Origin: Saccoglossus kowalevskii
Lineage: Eukaryota > Hemichordata > Enteropneusta > Harrimaniidae
Direction of reading: 5' to 3'
Assembly (NCBI RefSeq): GCF_000003605.2
Contig: NW_003115455.1
Coordinates: forward strand, 45,216 to 58,413
Length of the DNA: 13,198 nt
Shown here: positions 1 through 7,997 of the stretch, piece after piece
Layout: every line of letters starts with the position of its first letter
How positions within the stretch are numbered: position 1 is the first letter of the stretch
Notes under the pieces: model-generated
What the model saw: only the letters and a program-made list of their open reading frames with translations
Database searches by the model: none
What the model was told of the DNA's origin: nothing
Translations under genes and position numbers: made by a program

Positions 1-208
1 AAACGGAAGAGCTCAGGGTTTTTATTATTATAATGTACATGTTACACACACCACATGAAAGAGCTCAGGGTTTTTATTATTATAATGTACATGTTACACA
101 CACCACATGAAAGAGCTCAGGGTTTTTATTATTATAATGTACATGTTACACACACCACAGGGAAGAGCTCAGGGTTTTTATTATAATAATGTGCATGTTA
201 CACACATG
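1..208. repeat. 52-bp tandem repeat, four copies
   Basis: The GAGCTCAGGG motif recurs at 9, 61, 113 and 165, an exact 52-bp period. The first three units are nearly identical. The fourth has small changes (TTATAATAAT, GTGCATG) and fades out near 208. The array touches the left edge, so it may continue outside the window. It lies in the intron just downstream of the leftward gene's exon at 252-351, starting about 43 bp beyond the donor. No coding content is seen. Confidence 0.95.
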
Positions 209-251
209 GATGAGACAGTTAAACTACACTTGTAGCAGAAATAAACCTTAC

Positions 252-351
252 CTTCATTCTCAGGTAGGGAAGATAAAGATGAGAATAATTTTCTTTTCAA
301 TGTCTTAGTTTCTTGACGTGACGACGGTGACTTCATGATTGGAGGCTTCTC
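252..351 (-). CDS. ANKRD11/12-like gene, third coding exon (KRKL motif)
   Basis: The minus strand shows a strong pyrimidine tract and AG just upstream of 351 (TTTTTTCTTTTTCTCTGT...AAATAG) and a good donor after 252 (GAAG|GTAAGG). The exon is 100 nt. Only the phase-0 entry frame is open, and the other two frames stop. It encodes 33 residues rich in K, S and P, with LKRKLF near the middle and PENE at the end, and exits in phase 1. Phase 0 is exactly what the upstream exon at 5948-5884 supplies. The composition is that of a disordered nuclear protein segment. Confidence 0.72.
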
Positions 352-3111
352 CTATTTGAGATACAGAGAAAAAGAAAAAAATTACTTGAAAACTATCAGA
401 CTAATCCGATTCAAAGACATAATGAGAATTGTTTCTATGTCTCAATTATTCCTTTTGTTATGCCTAAAAGACAGGATTTTTTTTTACATATTGAGATGTA
501 ACGAAGATAAAGAGCAGGATGCTCTTAAAACAATTTTTAAGAGTAATTAACACAAGCAGCCTATCGGCTGAGATAGCTCCGCTGTTAGAAATGCACATTT
601 CAATTAAAGAACTGAAGACATCATCAGAAAATGAACAATATGTATAGTATCAAAGCAGTCGGACTTACAGTTTTTAACAAGAAGTCGAAAATATCACTTT
701 TTACCAAAAATTACAAAAATATTCACCAAAATTAGAGAATTGAGGATATCATCACAAAATGAACAAATCTGAGAAAGGTCCACATGTAGTACCTATATAT
801 GTAATATCAAAGCAATTGGACTTGTGGTTTTTAACAAGAAGTCGAAAATATCACTTTTTACCAAAAATGATAAAAATATTCACCAAAATTAGAGAATTAA
901 AGATATCATTACAAAATGAACAATTCTGAGAGAGGTCCACATGTAGTACCTATATATGTAATATCAAAGCAATTGCACTTGCGGTTTTTAACAAGAAGTT
1001 GAAAATATCACTTTTTACCAAAAATGACAAAAATATTCACCAAAATTAGAGAATTAAAGATATCATTACAAAATGAACAAATCTGAGAGAGGTCCACATG
1101 TAGTACCTATATATGTAATATCAAAGCAATTGCACTTGCGGTTTTTAACAAGAAGTCGAAAATATCACTTTTTACCAAAAATGACAAAAATATTCACCAA
1201 AATTAGAGAATTAAAGATATCATTACAAAATGAACAAATCTGAGAGAGGTCCACATGTAGTATCAAAGCAATTGCACTTGCGGTTTTTAACAAGAAGTTG
1301 AAAATATCACTTTTTACCAAAAATGACAAAAATATTCACCAAAATTAGAGAATTGAAGATATCAACATGAAATGAACAAACCTAAGAGAGGTCTACCCAA
1401 GGTACATATACACCAAGTATCAAAGCATTCAGGCTTGTAGTTTTCAAGAAGAAGTCGAAAAAGTAAAACATTGACACGGACGACGGACAATCACTCATAT
1501 GATAAGCTCCGCTCGACAAAGTCGACAGCGGAGCTAAAAAGCTCTTGCTATTTATAAACTTAATTAATTAATTTAAAATGTTTTTTTCTTTTTTAAACAA
1601 AATGTTGATGTAAAAGTTTCACAAAAAATTCTAAAGATTACCCAATAAGACTGAAAGAATAAAAAATATTAACAAGGTGATGTTGAGTTGTTTAAGAGTG
1701 ATCATAAAAAATGAAGTTAACTGACATCCAGATTATCACAAACATTCATGTATGTGCACAATAAGACAGATGTATATAAAATATGAGATGAATCAATAAA
1801 CAGTTTAAAAGCTATAAAGCATAATGTATGTATGTGGGACATAGTGCAATAAAATATATTTGACAGTAAACTATGCAATTGCAGTGTACATTGTATGTCT
1901 AGAATTACTTGATGTTACTCTCAATGGCCTTTTCTAAATGGAAGCAACAAAGATTCTATTTATATAGGAGCAGGGCAATGCAAGATATGTTGGTATTATA
2001 GTTTTTATGTTCTCCCCCCCCCCCCCCATCATTTGGAAGTCTCTAATAAGGACAGGTGCACAACACAAACAACCCATTATTGAATGTGTGATTAGAGCCA
2101 TCCTTGAATATCCTATTTTTAAGTTCATATGCAAGGAGCCCTTTGAGCACCATTTTGCACATTTGGATGTATTTTTATATAATTTGTTCATTACAGAGGG
2201 CTACAAAAATGAACTGATCAAGAAAAATGTTCCCAAGCAGTTTTCCTTGCAACATTAGATTGATATTATATTGACTTTGACACTTTCACTTCCAAGAGGC
2301 TGACACTTCTTAACATAAACATATTCATGAGAGATATGTGTAACTTGAGTGCAGTGAAAATTGCTCAAATTAAAACGATGAGTGGGTAAAACCATTTTCA
2401 AATGTGATTTATGGATTTGGATTTGTATTTCGAAAAAACAAAATTGTGTGAAATACGAAAATGTTGAATTATAGAATCCTACGAGTGTACTAGAATTGAA
2501 CAATGAATTATTAACAATCAATTTTATTTCAAATTCTAGTACTCGATATGCAAATGAGTGTTTCTACTGAAAAGACTTTTTGGGTGTTTTGTATGAAATT
2601 TATTTTCTGATTTTTGACAGTGAAATATAGGATTCACTGGATTTTATTTTCACTGAATCATTCCTTTAGCAAAAATTAATTCCGGTCACTGGTAGCATAG
2701 TGGTTGTCGCGTCAGACTCATGATCGGTAGACCCAAATTCAAATCCTACCTTAGGCTGAACATCAAAGGGGTCGACCCCTACCCTGGGTGAGTGTGCCAC
2801 AGACTCAATGGGAAGGCCAATCCACTGGCCGAGATTCATTCACTAATGAATGCGACTTTGGGGGAACCTTGGTTAAGGTCCGCAGGTGCTTGTGTTTGAC
2901 CGAGCCTGGCTGACGCCAGGATAGCGCATTAAATTGCCATTTGATAGGGAGATGGCCGCACAGCCCTGTCATGTAGTCCCAAACAGGAAATGACTTCTGT
3001 GGCAAAATGCACTATGTGTCAGCACTTGCACTTGCAATTTGCACATACAAAAAAGTCAGGAGAGACAACAGTGACATTCAAAGTCCGGAACTGTCGCCTG
3101 GCACAAAAAAC

Positions 3112-3147
<36 letters not shown>

Positions 3148-6100
3148 TCCAAGTGAAAATAAAGTATTTTACAGTACACACTACTGCAATGTTGGCCTGG
3201 GGGAAATAGGTAATTTTCCGTACAATTACGAGATCTCGCGAGATGCATGAAAGACGCGCATCGAACGTCTGCCGCAAAAATCGAACGTTTTGATTTTGAA
3301 CTAGAATTTCTTTATTTCGCAGCTTACATTGACCGGCCGATCTTCGACAGAGGAATATTGCTTCCGAATACCCTTACTTAATCGAAATTGCCTATCATCA
3401 AATGTGGACAGCACATTATTAAGCATGGAAATGTCCCCGAAATACTTTCGCGTTTGTCGAATCCCACGCGATGTTTGACACGACTACGACGCTATGACCT
3501 TTGTTTGTCCTGTTTTTACGTTTGATTTCACGCATAACGCGTGATTCTCGCAGTGAACGGAAAATGGTCTATTGATATGAAGATAGTGGTTTTCCTGATC
3601 AGTTTATTTCAGCACTCGCTGTACTACCAACGGTACTGGACTAAATGAACATCACTTCATACAGGTCTGAAAAAAATTTTCACAAAAGACATATGGAAAT
3701 GTTTTGCAGGATTATTTTTTGTGAAATATGACAAGTTGATCTAGACCTTCAAAGAATGTAGATTAGCTCACGACTGTGACTTCAATAGTATTTAAATGTT
3801 AGAAAAGAAAAATGCAAATAATTATTGTTATGTAAATGAGGCCACCTGCCTGTCACTACAAAATAACCATGTGCATCAACCCGCTTGCTTATGTGGCTTA
3901 GAACCAACTAGATCAGCAAACATCCCACAAATGTTCATAATAATATTTTGAATAAACAAACTAATCTCTTGCTTTAACTCAGTAGATCAAAGATGCTGAG
4001 CTGCACTAATCTCAGTGAAATTAATGAAAAATCTGTGAAGATTCTCATCTTTGAGAGAATGTAATCACATTAAAAAAAAACTGCTTGAAAAGATAAAATA
4101 TTGTTTTCATTGATTCATGGATGAAAAATTGCATAGAAGACAAAACATGCATAAATGTCGGATGAGATGCAAATCATAGGTGTGTTTGTTAATTAAGTTG
4201 AACTGTCTAGTTAGACATCAAAATGTTTTCTATAATTATTATTCCATTCGCTGTATTATTTCTGTGCAGCAATAGCTTAGATGTTTAGTTTAGATTATTC
4301 TTTTTTTCTTTTATATCATACATTGTATTTGACCTATGACCTATGATGCTGAGGATAGCTAATTTAAGGTTGACTTTGACGTAGATTGATTGTGAAAAAG
4401 AAGCAGACAAAACTGATTGAAGTATTTAACTGTTCAGACGTCATAGTCAGAATCAAACTTGTTTTAAAATGACTACAGTATTTGCTCTATTAGAGATGCA
4501 TCTGTGAACAAACTATAACGTTTTGTAGTCTGGAAATATTTTGAATGTATTTTCCTCAAAGAAAATATGCCCAACTGGTCAAATGTTATTAAAAAAATAT
4601 AAAAAAATACATAAAAATAGGCAGAATATTCCCGTATTATTGCTATTTGAATTTGAAAACGTGTGCCCTCTAAACTCTGAAGGCCTATAACGGAGTTTTG
4701 TATTTTTGTGAATGATTTACATGTAGACGTAGATTATCTGTAGAGCTCAATCACATGCTAAACACAAGACAAGACAGTTTTGTTATTTCTAAACAATCCT
4801 ACTTGTATAAAAACTTTAGTTTTGGTTTAGAAAATGATGTAAATTAATTTACAAGTCTGTACAAAAATTAAAATTCACTTCATGCCATTTTTAAATGAAA
4901 AAGCATGGGAGAAAGGTTTAACATAAGCTATAACATATGTATTCAAAAATGTGTAAGATAATCTAAAAAATACTGAGCAGCATGTTTTCAATAAAAAATA
5001 TGTTATTAAATGCGATTACTCAATTTCAGGAAAACAGGTATCACTATTTGAATACCATGGGTCAAATATCAGGCAATTTGAATTATTAAAATCATTTCCT
5101 AAAACATGGTATTCTTAATAATATTTATCATGTTGTTTAATCCCAGTGAGAATTTTAATTATCTATTTCAAAATATAATACTTTAATCCAGGATTAACTT
5201 GCTTCTTTGCTCTAGTCAACATGTCTATATTTCATGTTTGATTTCCACTCACACAGATTCGGAGAAACCCAAATCTATGTTTCCTGTTGACATCATTAAA
5301 TGTTCGGATTGAAAAAAACAACAGACAAAGCTGAAAATCAATAAGAGCACAAATCCAATGTAAAATGTCAAATTTTGCCTTCTGACCTTCTATGACGTTA
5401 TCTGCACTCTTATTTGTAATTGCAAAAATTCACTTTAATGCTAGACATTTATATCTGAGGTCATATAAATTATGACTTTCGTACAGTAAAATAAACAAAA
5501 ATGATTCACAATTCCTCGCTATTTCAATAATTATTGTCTAACATACATGTAGATGTCAATTCATTAATGGAATATTCATCATGTAGGTTTCCCGATGTCA
5601 TCTTGTTGAACATATTCAAAATAATACAAATGAATCTCCAATTACATGTCAGACCAGTTTCTATAGAACTTAATTTTAAAAGCATTATTCCAAGCCTATT
5701 TTTAAAATCCAGAATAAGATACCAATTCATTGCAACAAAACATGTACTTTTATCATGACATATTGTTGATTTACTGAATGTATTTCAGTGAATTTAAAAA
5801 TAAAAATAAATTGGTATGCATCCTTGGGAAGCTTCGGTATACCTTTAGCAGTGATTATTCAATCATTTATTTTGACAACTTACCTTTTTATGAGAAAGGC
5901 TCTTTTCTGCCATAGCTTGAACACAATCATGTAGCAAATGTGATTGTCCTTAAAACACGGCAATAGAGAATAAAATTCCATAGAACTTGAGTTATCGCTA
6001 GGGCTTCTTGTAATTTAAATGAAAGTAGCTCCACATAATTCCTATAAATTAAAATTAATATTGATAACAATGAAATACATTGATTCCATATATCTTCAAC

Positions 6101-7612
6101 GGCCAAGAGAAAACTATAGTGCATGATATTTGTAAATCTGAGCCAGATAATCTGGCAAAAGATTAGAAAGTAAAGCAACAAAATAGGAAAAATAAAATTC
6201 AGTTGTTTTCTTTTGTTACTAACATGTGGAGCCTGTGGGAAGATTAATAATGCAAAACACAGGGTACTGGTGTTCTGAATATGAGAAAAATAAATGCAGC
6301 CAGTTAAATAGTAAAATATCCAATTAATACTGTAACTCTGAGCTAAATAAACACATTTTCGCAGCTCCTCGATTGTGATACAGTTCAGCCCTTTCTGTCC
6401 TAAATATAGGACAAAGCCAGTGATCCATTGTATTCTAGGAACTACAACACCATAATGTATGCACTCGCTGCAATGTTGTAGTAAATAAACTAGAAAAATA
6501 TAACAAAGTGATAATGCTTTGAGTATGTATACGTATAATGGTTATTACACTCATGTGAATACGAAAGTCTGTTCACAGGAAGTATTAAAAAAAAAAAAGA
6601 CTAAATAAATAGCACAAAGAATCTTCAAATATATTAACATATTTAATCCATTGTTATTAAAGTGTAAAAAAAAAAGAACCATGACTGGCACAAAAATATT
6701 CTTTCTAGCACTGATCGTTTCAGAGCATTGAATATGATATTGACAACATTTGAATTGCAACATGCGCTCATCCAAACCAAATACAAAGGCCAAAAATATG
6801 CGCATGAATGTAAACAAAAAAAACAATAATTAAATTAGGATTTCGGCAAATTTAAAACATACACATGCACAAAATAAATTGCGTGATGTAATTTTTAGCA
6901 GGGTGTGGTGCAGGTAATATTATAGTGACTAATATGGTAATACTAGAAAATGTCCATGGTGAGTAATACTGTCTTTGTTGCCACAGAATAGTAATTGTAT
7001 CATTCAACCTGTTGCTCATGTTTAATGTACCACTCAAATACGCATAATTCATATGTTTTTGTGTTAAATGACTCTTATTTCAGAATGTATGGGTCACATG
7101 CAACACTACGGTGTATAATATATATATCTGTGCTAAACGAGAATCTGTAAAAATGCCGATTATGAGAGTTTTCACAGTGAAACATTCACACTGGAACAGT
7201 GAATTTATTAATGTCAGAAATGTTTTTACAACTACCTTATATATATTGAATTAGTTAATCCTGGAATATGTTGATCAAATCACAACACCGACAGAAACCG
7301 TGGAATAGGAATATAATGACCCAAATATAATTATTCTGCATACGTCCGAAGAGACTCCAGCCGCTATGATAACAATAACATCCCACTACTAGATACGATT
7401 ACAAGCGGCTTAACTATTTTCTGTCAAATTATAGTATTATAGTACATGGACTTGGCTGGCGAATTGCAAACGATCGCGTACGACTGAAGTTTGCACACTT
7501 CTGACATAAGTAGAAATACTCAACGACTGTGTAAAATTCCTCATATTGTGCCGAGAGTGTCCAAAAACATCAAAATCTACAAATAAAGCAAGTACCTACC
7601 GTAATCAGACAT
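252..7612 (-). CDS. ANKRD11/ANKRD12-like ankyrin-repeat chromatin regulator, amino-terminal exons (partial gene)
   Basis: Three exons on the minus strand (7612-7600, 5948-5884, 351-252) join with matching phases (1, then 0, then exit 1) into 59 codons beginning MSDYG. Residues 17-20 (MAEK) are followed by a lysine-rich stretch, a KSPSSRQE segment at 33-40 and LKRKLF at 44-49. From memory, the vertebrate ANKRD11 and ANKRD12 amino termini have the same order: MVEK, lysine-rich stretch, KTPK..ER, then KRKLPF and an acidic run. Those are large nuclear proteins with five ankyrin repeats that bind p160 coactivators and recruit histone deacetylase. The ankyrin repeats would lie beyond the left edge. 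The identity is supported by position: the gene is head-to-head with SPG7, as ANKRD11 is in human. No domain is present in the window, so the name rests on short motifs plus synteny. A further small exon in the 5.5-kb intron cannot be excluded. Confidence 0.6.
352..556. other. Intron sequence, start of the 5.5-kb intron of the leftward gene
   Basis: AT-rich sequence that supplies the acceptor pyrimidine tract of the exon at 252-351 (A/G-rich on the plus strand at 361-382). A plus-strand open frame at 335-550 crosses the exon in antisense. It has no recognisable motif and is taken as chance. Nothing else is seen. Confidence 0.6.
557..1540 (+). mobile_element. Non-autonomous pearl/Helentron-like element with 157-bp tandem core
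   Basis: The core is a tandem array from about 606 to 1460. The landmark ATTCACC recurs at 721, 878, 1035 and 1192 (period 157 bp), then at 1334 after a 15-bp deletion, and a degenerate copy follows. The array is flanked by a perfect 12-bp inverted repeat, TAGCTCCGCTGT at 574-585 and its complement at 1525-1536. A 3' hairpin spans 1505-1535 (AGCTCCGCT and AGCGGAGCT arms plus CGAC/GTCG). A small hairpin (CAGCC/GGCTG, 557-570) precedes the left repeat. No transposase or helicase frame is present. This architecture (subterminal inverted repeat, tandem core of about 160 bp, 3' hairpin) is that described for bivalve pearl elements and Helentron-associated elements. Exact ends are inferred from symmetry. 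It sits in an intron of the leftward gene. Confidence 0.75.
2014..2027. repeat. Homopolymer run of 14 C
   Basis: An uninterrupted run of 14 cytosines in otherwise AT-rich DNA. It is likely length-variable and hard to sequence. The minus strand is a 14-G tract. Confidence 0.97.
2482..2545. repeat. Imperfect inverted repeat (stem-loop)
   Basis: CGAGTGTACTAGAATTGAA at 2482-2500 pairs with TTCAAATTCTAGTACTCG at 2528-2545, with a 2-nt and a 1-nt bulge and a 27-nt loop. It could be the remnant of a small palindromic element or a chance hairpin. Confidence 0.6.
2674..3150 (+). mobile_element. Intact tRNA-derived SINE with target-site duplication
   Basis: The body is 2684-3140. It is bounded by a perfect 10-bp direct repeat, AATTAATTCC, at 2674-2683 and 3141-3150; the match may extend a few A's further left. 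A pol III box A (TAGCATAGTGG, 2693-2703) is followed 43 bp later by a degenerate box B (AATTCAAATCC, 2736-2746; consensus GGTTCRANTCC). The anticodon arm between them (GCGTCAGACTCATGATC) resembles elongator tRNA-Met with a CAT anticodon. A GC-richer body of about 250 bp contains a CCTGGC/GCCAGG hairpin and leads to a poly-A tail of about 27 nt ending at 3140. I cannot assign it to a named family. Its orientation is opposite to the host gene. The clean duplication and long tail suggest a fairly recent insertion. Confidence 0.9.
3219..3560. promoter_or_regulatory. CpG-rich patch with TCTCGCGAGA palindrome; possible internal promoter or enhancer
   Basis: Roughly thirty CpG dinucleotides lie in about 340 bp, while flanking DNA has almost none. 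At the left end a perfect palindrome, ATCTCGCGAGAT (3233-3244), overlaps a second one, CGAGATCTCG (3229-3238). TCTCGCGAGA is the CGCG element bound by BANP and ZBTB33 at CpG-island promoters in vertebrates. No convincing coding exon was found: open frames of 37-38 codons exist on the minus strand (MREIKRK..., and one reading ...VEDRPVN), but they lack matching acceptor, donor and phase. It may be an alternative promoter of the leftward gene, a promoter for a noncoding RNA, or an old insertion. Confidence 0.5.
3561..5883. other. AT-rich intron sequence of the leftward gene, nothing recognised
   Basis: No open frame with consistent splice signals, no RNA gene and no recognisable repeat was found on either strand. 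Short frames at 5524-5758 overlap on opposite strands and look like chance. Only a direct-repeat hormone-receptor-like site at 4330 stands out. Confidence 0.5.
4330..4342 (-). promoter_or_regulatory. DR1-type nuclear-receptor half-site pair
   Basis: The minus strand reads AGGTCATAGGTCA: two perfect AGGTCA half-sites with one spacer base, the DR1 arrangement used by HNF4 and RXR heterodimers. It is a single isolated match in an intron, so function is only a possibility. Confidence 0.3.
5884..5948 (-). CDS. ANKRD11/12-like gene, second coding exon
   Basis: On the minus strand the donor AAAAAG|GTAAGT (after 5884) matches the consensus almost perfectly. The acceptor (TTCTCTATTGCCGTGTTTTAAG before 5948) has a moderate pyrimidine tract. 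The 65-nt exon is open in the frame that accepts phase 1. The G left by exon 1 plus GA makes a glycine codon, and 21 codons follow, reading QSHLLHDCVQ then MAEKSLSHKK, ending in phase 0. The methionine of MAEK could serve as an alternative start for transcripts using another first exon; human ANKRD11 has MVEK at the equivalent place by my recollection. Confidence 0.7.
5949..7599. other. First intron of the leftward gene
   Basis: An AT-rich 1.65-kb intron. Minus-strand frames at 5927-6181, 6551-6826 and 6852-7052 are compositionally biased (F, L, I, Y) and have no recognised motif. A ZNF143-like site is listed separately. CpG content rises from about 7340 rightwards, as expected near the shared promoter. 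Confidence 0.55.
6439..6470 (+). promoter_or_regulatory. ZNF143/Staf-like site
   Basis: GGAACTACAACACCATAATG followed by TATGCACTCGCTGC resembles the long ZNF143 (SBS2) element, ACTACAATTCCCAGAATGC. It shares the ACTACAA start, a CC(A/C)..AATG middle and the ATGC end, with differences inside. ACTACAACA and TGTTGTAG also form a small inverted repeat (6441 onward with 6474-6481). It lies 1.1 kb inside the leftward gene. Confidence 0.3.
7600..7612 (-). CDS. ANKRD11/12-like gene, first coding exon (ATG)
   Basis: The minus strand reads GGCGCCATGTCTGATTACG followed by the donor GTAGGT. The start codon has G at -3, and an in-frame TAA lies 12 codons upstream (7649-7651), so the frame cannot begin earlier. 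The exon contributes M-S-D-Y and the first base of a glycine codon, leaving phase 1, which the exon at 5948-5884 needs. A 13-nt coding portion is small, but the exon would also include the 5' untranslated region within the CpG-richer promoter. This tiny coding part cannot be proven without transcript data. Confidence 0.6.
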
Positions 7613-7650
7613 GGCGCCTTTGACTTTACGCGGCAAAAAGCCTTTGTGTT

Positions 7651-7655
7651 ATTGG
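7651..7655 (-). promoter_or_regulatory. CCAAT box (NF-Y)
   Basis: GCCAAT reads on the minus strand, 39 bp upstream of the leftward gene's ATG and about 59 bp from a second CCAAT box. Confidence 0.5.
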
Positions 7656-7665
7656 CTTTTTCACA

Positions 7666-7675
7666 GTCATGTGAC
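7666..7675. promoter_or_regulatory. E-box GTCATGTGAC (USF/TFE class)
   Basis: The sequence matches GTCAYGTGAC, the extended E-box bound by USF and MITF/TFE factors. It lies between the two CCAAT boxes. TFE factors drive mitochondrial and lysosomal genes in vertebrates; applying that here is inference. Confidence 0.45.
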
Positions 7676-7709
7676 CTATTTAACTGAATGTTTCGTAACG
7701 ACCGTGTTC

Positions 7710-7714
7710 ATTGG
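7710..7714 (-). promoter_or_regulatory. CCAAT box (NF-Y)
   Basis: AACCAATG reads on the minus strand. With the box at 7651 it forms a pair in the centre of the intergenic spacer. Confidence 0.45.
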
Positions 7715-7883
7715 TTACTTATTTTTCTTCCATCTGTCTATTTATGCTGACTTTTTATGATGAGACCTGTTGTCGGGACATTTAACCTTCAAATAGTACA
7801 CAATGAAGTTAGGTTATTTTACTCAGTAATGAACTGATTCTCTGATTTGACGCTTTCATCATTTTTCCCATGGTTCAATTTCC

Positions 7884-7894
7884 AAAATGGCGGC
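7884..7894 (+). promoter_or_regulatory. YY1-type initiator element
   Basis: AAAATGGCGGC fits the AANATGGCGGC consensus exactly. In vertebrates such sites cluster just downstream of transcription starts and are common at nuclear genes for mitochondrial proteins, which fits SPG7. The site contains an ATG that opens an upstream reading frame. Confidence 0.6.
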
Positions 7895-7928
7895 CTCCTT
7901 GGCCAGAAAGTCGTGCAAATTTTGCTGA
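7887..7928 (+). promoter_or_regulatory. Upstream ORF 1 in the SPG7 leader (13 codons)
   Basis: It starts at the ATG inside the YY1 element, in an excellent context (A at -3, G at +4), reads MAASLARKSCKFC and stops at TGA. It is in frame with the main SPG7 start but separated by two in-frame stops, so it cannot extend the protein. If transcription begins upstream of 7884, it would reduce initiation at 7998. Confidence 0.45.
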
Positions 7929-7955
7929 GTGATATTGAGGAATTTCTTCCTGCTT

Positions 7956-7982
7956 ATGTGGATTCCTTGCAGTATTTTTTAA
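7956..7982 (+). promoter_or_regulatory. Upstream ORF 2 in the SPG7 leader (8 codons)
   Basis: It reads MWIPCSIF and stops 15 nt before the main ATG at 7998. The context is weak (C at -3), so it may be bypassed. Confidence 0.35.
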
Positions 7983-7997
7983 AAGCGACATAATAAC

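Larger units (their letters stand above)
1541..2673. other. AT-rich intronic sequence without recognised genes
   Basis: No exon with good splice signals was found on either strand. Overlapping open frames on both strands at about 1934-2258 and a minus-strand frame at 2255-2521 carry no recognisable motif. A poly-C run and an imperfect inverted repeat are listed separately. Confidence 0.5.
7613..7997. promoter_or_regulatory. Shared bidirectional promoter and 5' leaders of the ANKRD-like gene and SPG7
   Basis: The 385 bp between the two divergent start codons contain two inverted CCAAT boxes, an E-box of the USF/TFE type and a YY1-type element, with no TATA box at a convincing position. This is typical of CpG-associated housekeeping bidirectional promoters. 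The YY1-type element usually lies just downstream of the transcription start, so the SPG7 start is probably near 7860-7885. A plus-strand frame starting ATGGCGCC at 7611 would overlap this region but has no support. Confidence 0.65.

Noticed and set aside
335-550. Plus-strand frame of 71 codons
   Set aside because: It is antisense to the well-supported minus-strand exon at 252-351 and to its pyrimidine tract. It has no motif and is biased to I/L/F/K.
557-1540. CRISPR array
   Set aside because: The repeats are contiguous 157-bp units without unique spacers, in animal DNA.
1934-2258. Overlapping frames on both strands (85 and 83 codons)
   Set aside because: Both pass through the poly-C tract, neither has matching splice signals or a known motif, and both cannot be real.
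2684-2760. A functional tRNA-Met gene
   Set aside because: Box B is degenerate, the acceptor stem does not close, and the sequence continues into a SINE body with poly-A and target-site duplication.
2805-3250. Frames of 66 and 86 codons within and after the SINE
   Set aside because: They lie in the SINE body and its poly-A tail (a run of lysines), so they are repeat-derived.
3577-3648. Plus-strand frame MKIVVFLISLFQHSLYY..., signal-peptide-like
   Set aside because: Only 23 codons and no good donor before the stop. Hydrophobic short frames are common in this AT-rich DNA.
7611-7760. Plus-strand frame starting ATGGCGCC (49 codons)
   Set aside because: It runs antisense through the leftward gene's start and the CCAAT boxes, has no donor in frame, and is not similar to anything recognised.
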